From contig JACSRN010000122.1 of NCBI GenBank assembly GCA_014879735.1, forward strand, positions 1 to 50,669: a stretch of 50,669 bases of DNA, read 5' to 3'. The position numbers and the translations under genes were made by a program. The notes beneath the pieces were generated by a model, which worked only from the letters and a program-made list of their open reading frames with translations, had not been told where the DNA came from and searched no databases. This DNA is from Paracoccaceae bacterium. Its GTDB lineage: Bacteria; Pseudomonadota; Alphaproteobacteria; Rhodobacterales; Rhodobacteraceae. Shown here in pieces: positions 47,917 through 50,669 of the stretch (the stretch's first letter is position 1; each line of letters begins with the position of its first letter).

Positions 47917-48594
47917 TCAGCGCGGCTCCTTCGGCTGGGGGTAGACCAGGCCGCCCGAGACGATCAGCTTGGCGGCATCGTCGACCCCCATGTCGAGAAA
48001 GACCAGATCCTCGGTCGGGACGAACAGCAGCATGCCCGAGGTGAAGGGCGTGAGCCCGACGAAGACCGCCGCCAGATCCGGGCCCTGTTCGGCCAGCCTT
48101 TCGGCAAGCTCGCCCTTGGGCCGCGTCGACAGGAACCCCAGCGCCCAGGATCCGGGGCGGGGAAACTGGACCAGCACCACCTTGTCGAAGCTCTTTTCCT
48201 TCTTGTTGAAGAAGGTTTCGGCCACTTGCTTGAACGCGCCGTAGATCGACCGGACGACGGGCATGCGGTCGACGACATCCTCGCCGGTGCGGATGATCGA
48301 CCGGCCGATCAGCCCCTTGGCCAGCCAGCCCACGATCACCGTGACGACAAGGAAGACCAGCACCCCCACGCCGCGCACCGGGAATTCGTAGTCCGGCCCG
48401 AACCAGCGCGCCATCAGCGCATCGGGTTGGTAATAGGCGGGGATCAGCGGCAGGATCCAGCCGTCGATCCAGCCCACCACGGCCCAGACCACGTATAGCG
48501 TCAGCCCGATGGGCAGGATGACGACAAGCCCGGTCAGGAAGCTGGCGCGCAGCACGGCCAGGAGGCTCCGGCGATGTGTCTCGTGCTCGTCCAT
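47917..48594 (-). CDS. DUF502 membrane protein
   Basis: The product of 225 residues has two membrane helices (about 18-45, FLTGLVVILPIGLTLYVVWA; and 76-97, GVGVLVFLVVTVIVGWLAKG). The DUF502 signatures are MPVVRSIYGAFKQVAETFF, SFDKVVLVQFPRPGSWALGF and the C-terminal LVFLDMGVDDAAKLIVSGGL. The function of the family is unknown. The start at 48594 has GGAGG 5 nt upstream on its strand. It converges with bdhA, 4 bp between stops. Confidence 0.92.
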   Translation of the reverse strand: MDEHETHRRSLLAVLRASFLTGLVVILPIGLTLYVVWAVVGWIDGWILPLIPAYYQPDALMARWFGPDYEFPVRGVGVLVFLVVTVIVGWLAKGLIGRSIIRTGEDVVDRMPVVRSIYGAFKQVAETFFNKKEKSFDKVVLVQFPRPGSWALGFLSTRPKGELAERLAEQGPDLAAVFVGLTPFTSGMLLFVPTEDLVFLDMGVDDAAKLIVSGGLVYPQPKEPR

Positions 48595-48670
48595 GGTGCC
48601 TCCGCGGTTCACGGCCAATCTAGGGCGTGGCGGGGCTGCGCCGCAATGCCGCAGATGCGAAAATCACCCG

Positions 48671-49615
48671 TCAGCGAGCGATGACCGCCAGTTCCCGGGC
48701 AATCGCCGCCGCCAGGCGGGCGTTCGACAGCACAAGCGCGATATTTGCCGCCAGCGAGCGCCCGCCGGTCCGCTCGAAGATCTGCTGCAGCAGGAACGGC
48801 GTCACCGCCTTGGCGGCGATGCCCTGCGCTTCGGCCTCGGCCAGCGCGGCCTCGATATGGGGCGCGATCTCGTCGCGGGGAATCTCCGCCGCGGCGGGAA
48901 TCGGGTTCGCCACCAACTGCCCGCCGGGCAGGCCGAGCAGGCCGCGCATGTGGTGGGCCGCAGCGATCTCGGCCGCGGTGTCCATGCGCAGCGGTGCCGC
49001 CAGGCCCGAGGACCGCGACCAGAACGCGGGAAAATCGTCCTGCCCGAAGGCCACGACAGGAACGCCGCGGGTTTCCAGCACTTCCAGCGTCTTGGGCAGG
49101 TCGAGGATCGCCTTGGCGCCGGCCGCGACGACGGTGACGGGGGTCTCTGCCAGTTCCATCAGATCGGCCGAGATGTCGAAGCTGTTTTCCGCCCCGCGGT
49201 GGACGCCGCCGATTCCGCCGGTGGCGAAGACATCGATGCCGCCAAGCCGGGCGCAGATCATGGTGGCGGCCACCGTGGTGGCGCCGGTCCGCCCCGAGAC
49301 CAGGCAGGCGGCGAGATCGGCGCGCGACAGTTTCGCCACCCCCTGCGCCCGGCCGAGCCGGTCGAGTTCCTCTGCCGTCAGCCCGATATGGATGCGCCCG
49401 CCGATCACCGCGATGGTGGCCGGCGTGGCCCCGGCGGCGCGCACTGCCGCCTCGACGCGGGCGGCGGTCTCCACGTTCTGGGGAAAGGGCATGCCATGGG
49501 TGATGATGGTCGATTCCAGCGCGACCAGCGGCGCACCGGCCGCGCGGGCCTCGGCGACCTCGGGCGAGAAGGCAAGGGGCGGTACAGGGGGCGGTACAAG
49601 GGCCGGCCGGATCAT
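48671..49615 (-). CDS. psuG: Pseudouridine-5'-phosphate glycosidase
   Basis: The product of 314 residues cleaves pseudouridine 5'-phosphate to uracil and ribose 5-phosphate, with manganese at the active site. Characteristic segments are VALESTIITHGMPFPQN, VSGRTGATTVAATM, GGIGGVHRGAENSFDISADL and VVAAGAKAILDLPKTLE (with the lysine used for ring opening). The start at 49615 overlaps the psuK stop by 4 nt, so kinase and glycosidase are made together. Confidence 0.95.
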   Translation of the reverse strand: MIRPALVPPPVPPLAFSPEVAEARAAGAPLVALESTIITHGMPFPQNVETAARVEAAVRAAGATPATIAVIGGRIHIGLTAEELDRLGRAQGVAKLSRADLAACLVSGRTGATTVAATMICARLGGIDVFATGGIGGVHRGAENSFDISADLMELAETPVTVVAAGAKAILDLPKTLEVLETRGVPVVAFGQDDFPAFWSRSSGLAAPLRMDTAAEIAAAHHMRGLLGLPGGQLVANPIPAAAEIPRDEIAPHIEAALAEAEAQGIAAKAVTPFLLQQIFERTGGRSLAANIALVLSNARLAAAIARELAVIAR

Positions 49616-50505
49616 GAGGCGATATCTCCCGAGACATAGGCCGCGGCGGCGGCAAGTGCTGCGGCAAGCGCCGCGGCCCGGTCGTCCCCCCGCCGTTCGG
49701 CCACCAGATGCGCAGCCATGAAAGTATCGCCCGCGCCGGTGACACGGGCGACCAGAACCTGCGGCGGCGCGGCGGTGACAATGCCCGCACCCTGCCGGCC
49801 GCAGGCCGCGGCGCGGCCGCCATCCGTCACCAGCACCCGCGCAGCCCCGCGGGCCAGCAGCGCCTCGGCCGCCTCGGCCGCGCAGGTGGCGCCGGCACGG
49901 GTCAGCAGATTCGCCTCTTCGAGGTTGAGATAATGCGTCGCCCGGGGATGGGACAGCAGCGGGCGCAGCCGCTCGGCCTTGCCGGGACTGGCCGGCGCCA
50001 CCCGCAGGTCGGCCGCGCCGAACAGCGGCGAGGCGGCGATGGCCGACAGCAGCGTCTCGGTCAGGTTGCCGTCCAGCGCCACGGCGCCCGCCCAGGGCGC
50101 GGATTCGCTGCCGAGGCGGCCATCGGCCAGCGGCGCGAGGATTCGAGGGCCGGCGGCCTCCAGCGAATGTGCGTCGGCGATGGCGGCAATCAGCCCGTTC
50201 GCCCCCTCGATCGCCAGGTAGCGGTCGGTCGGCAGGTCGTCGGAACGATAGGCATGCGCCGTCGATATGCCCAGCCTCTCGCAGGCGGCGACCAGTTCCT
50301 CGCCCTCGGCATCGCGGCCGATGGCCGTCAGCACCGCGGGGGAAAGACCGAAGCGCGCCAGCGTCATGGCGATATTCATCGCCACCCCTCCGGGCAGGCG
50401 GGTGATGCGGCCGGGCACATCGGATCCCTGCCGCATTGCGGCGGGCGAGCGGCCGATGATGTCCCAAAGGACCGAACCGATGCAGAGGATGTCGGGCGTC
50501 GTCAT
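49612..50505 (-). CDS. psuK: PfkB-family carbohydrate kinase, pseudouridine kinase
   Basis: The product of 297 residues is a ribokinase-fold enzyme that phosphorylates pseudouridine for PsuG. It opens TPDILCIGSVLWDIIG, has the sugar-binding GGVAMNIAMTLARFG, and the anion-hole/catalytic motif GAGDTFMAAH near 257-266. The start at 50505 (MTTPDIL) is the family-like one. The open frame continues to 50649 only through low-complexity and adapter sequence. The assignment as psuK rests on the coupled psuG. Confidence 0.92.
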   Translation of the reverse strand: MTTPDILCIGSVLWDIIGRSPAAMRQGSDVPGRITRLPGGVAMNIAMTLARFGLSPAVLTAIGRDAEGEELVAACERLGISTAHAYRSDDLPTDRYLAIEGANGLIAAIADAHSLEAAGPRILAPLADGRLGSESAPWAGAVALDGNLTETLLSAIAASPLFGAADLRVAPASPGKAERLRPLLSHPRATHYLNLEEANLLTRAGATCAAEAAEALLARGAARVLVTDGGRAAACGRQGAGIVTAAPPQVLVARVTGAGDTFMAAHLVAERRGDDRAAALAAALAAAAAYVSGDIAS

Positions 50506-50632
50506 GGCCCGTTTCTCGCAAGCCGCGGCGGCCGAGACAAGGGGCGCCAGGGGGGCGAGAGGAAGGGGCAACAAGGGCGGCGCCAAAAAAAGGCCGGGCG
50601 CAACAAGGGGGGACACCGGGAAGGGGGGGCAC

Positions 50633-50665
50633 CTGTCTCTTATACACATCTGACGCTGCCGACGA
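50633..50665. other. Illumina Nextera adapter at the contig end
   Basis: The bases from 50633 begin CTGTCTCTTATACACATCT and match the 33-nt reverse complement of the Nextera transposase i5-side adapter over its whole length; the last four bases are probably index sequence. The mosaic-end translation gives the well-known artefact peptides MCIRDR and MYKRQ, which open the minus-strand frames at 50649 and 50647. This is not genomic DNA. Confidence 0.97.
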
Positions 50666-50669
50666 CGGA

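Noticed and set aside
49612-50649. psuK extended to the start MCIRDR
   Set aside because: The first residues come from the Nextera adapter; MTTPDIL at 50505 is the family start.

Overview
The window is a GC-rich alphaproteobacterial chromosome segment, most likely from the Rhodobacteraceae (Rhodobacter/Rhodovulum/Paracoccus relatives). The support is the dusB(nifR3)-ntrB-ntrC-ntrY-ntrX-trkA-trkH-hfq-hflX order, the ispDF-pgpA-cinA operon, a fused IspDF enzyme, and two small families I know mainly from Rhodobacterales (DUF6477 and DUF6456). The sequence is a contig end: the last ~37 bases hold an Illumina Nextera adapter, so nothing to its right is biological.

Layout. 1-2660 is the only accessory-looking stretch: the 5' end of a gene with a recombinase-like N-terminal domain, a shortened LuxR-type regulator, and a decayed membrane-anchored gene broken into several frames. 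2664-16132 is housekeeping: guaA, a DUF2270 membrane protein, a non-pyrrolysine MttB-family methyltransferase, DUF6477 and DUF6456 proteins divergent around a large palindrome, aqpZ divergent from lipA, an outer-membrane barrel protein, a diheme cytochrome c, hpt, a COQ10/RatA START protein, and ispDF-pgpA-cinA. 16354-28369 is the nitrogen-control and potassium-uptake block followed by hfq and hflX. Both NtrC and NtrX lack the GAFTGA loop that contacts sigma-54.

28486-42318 holds a GNAT acetyltransferase translationally coupled to a penicillin-acylase-family hydrolase, a beta-hydroxyacid dehydrogenase, a DedA-type protein, a SYLF lipoprotein, hemB, a small membrane protein, mfd, and a three-gene overlapping cassette (adenylate-forming ligase, FrnE-like DsbA protein, Bcr/CflA-type exporter). 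42450-50505 holds a metallophosphatase next to a Ser/Thr kinase fused to a universal stress domain, a 39-residue entericidin-like lipoprotein, an orphan peptide-binding protein, a candidate small RNA with its own promoter and a strong terminator, 3-hydroxybutyrate dehydrogenase, a DUF502 protein and the pseudouridine-degradation pair psuK-psuG.

The most interesting points are the candidate small RNA (about 46962-47036), the kinase-Usp fusion with its phosphatase neighbour, the nested palindrome at 7468-7513, a dispersed intergenic element with the core TATTTGGATCAAGAGGAAG placed behind terminator hairpins, and the 11-bp tandem repeats that carry the DUF2270 start codon. I saw no CRISPR array, tRNA, rRNA, intact transposon or clear defence system.
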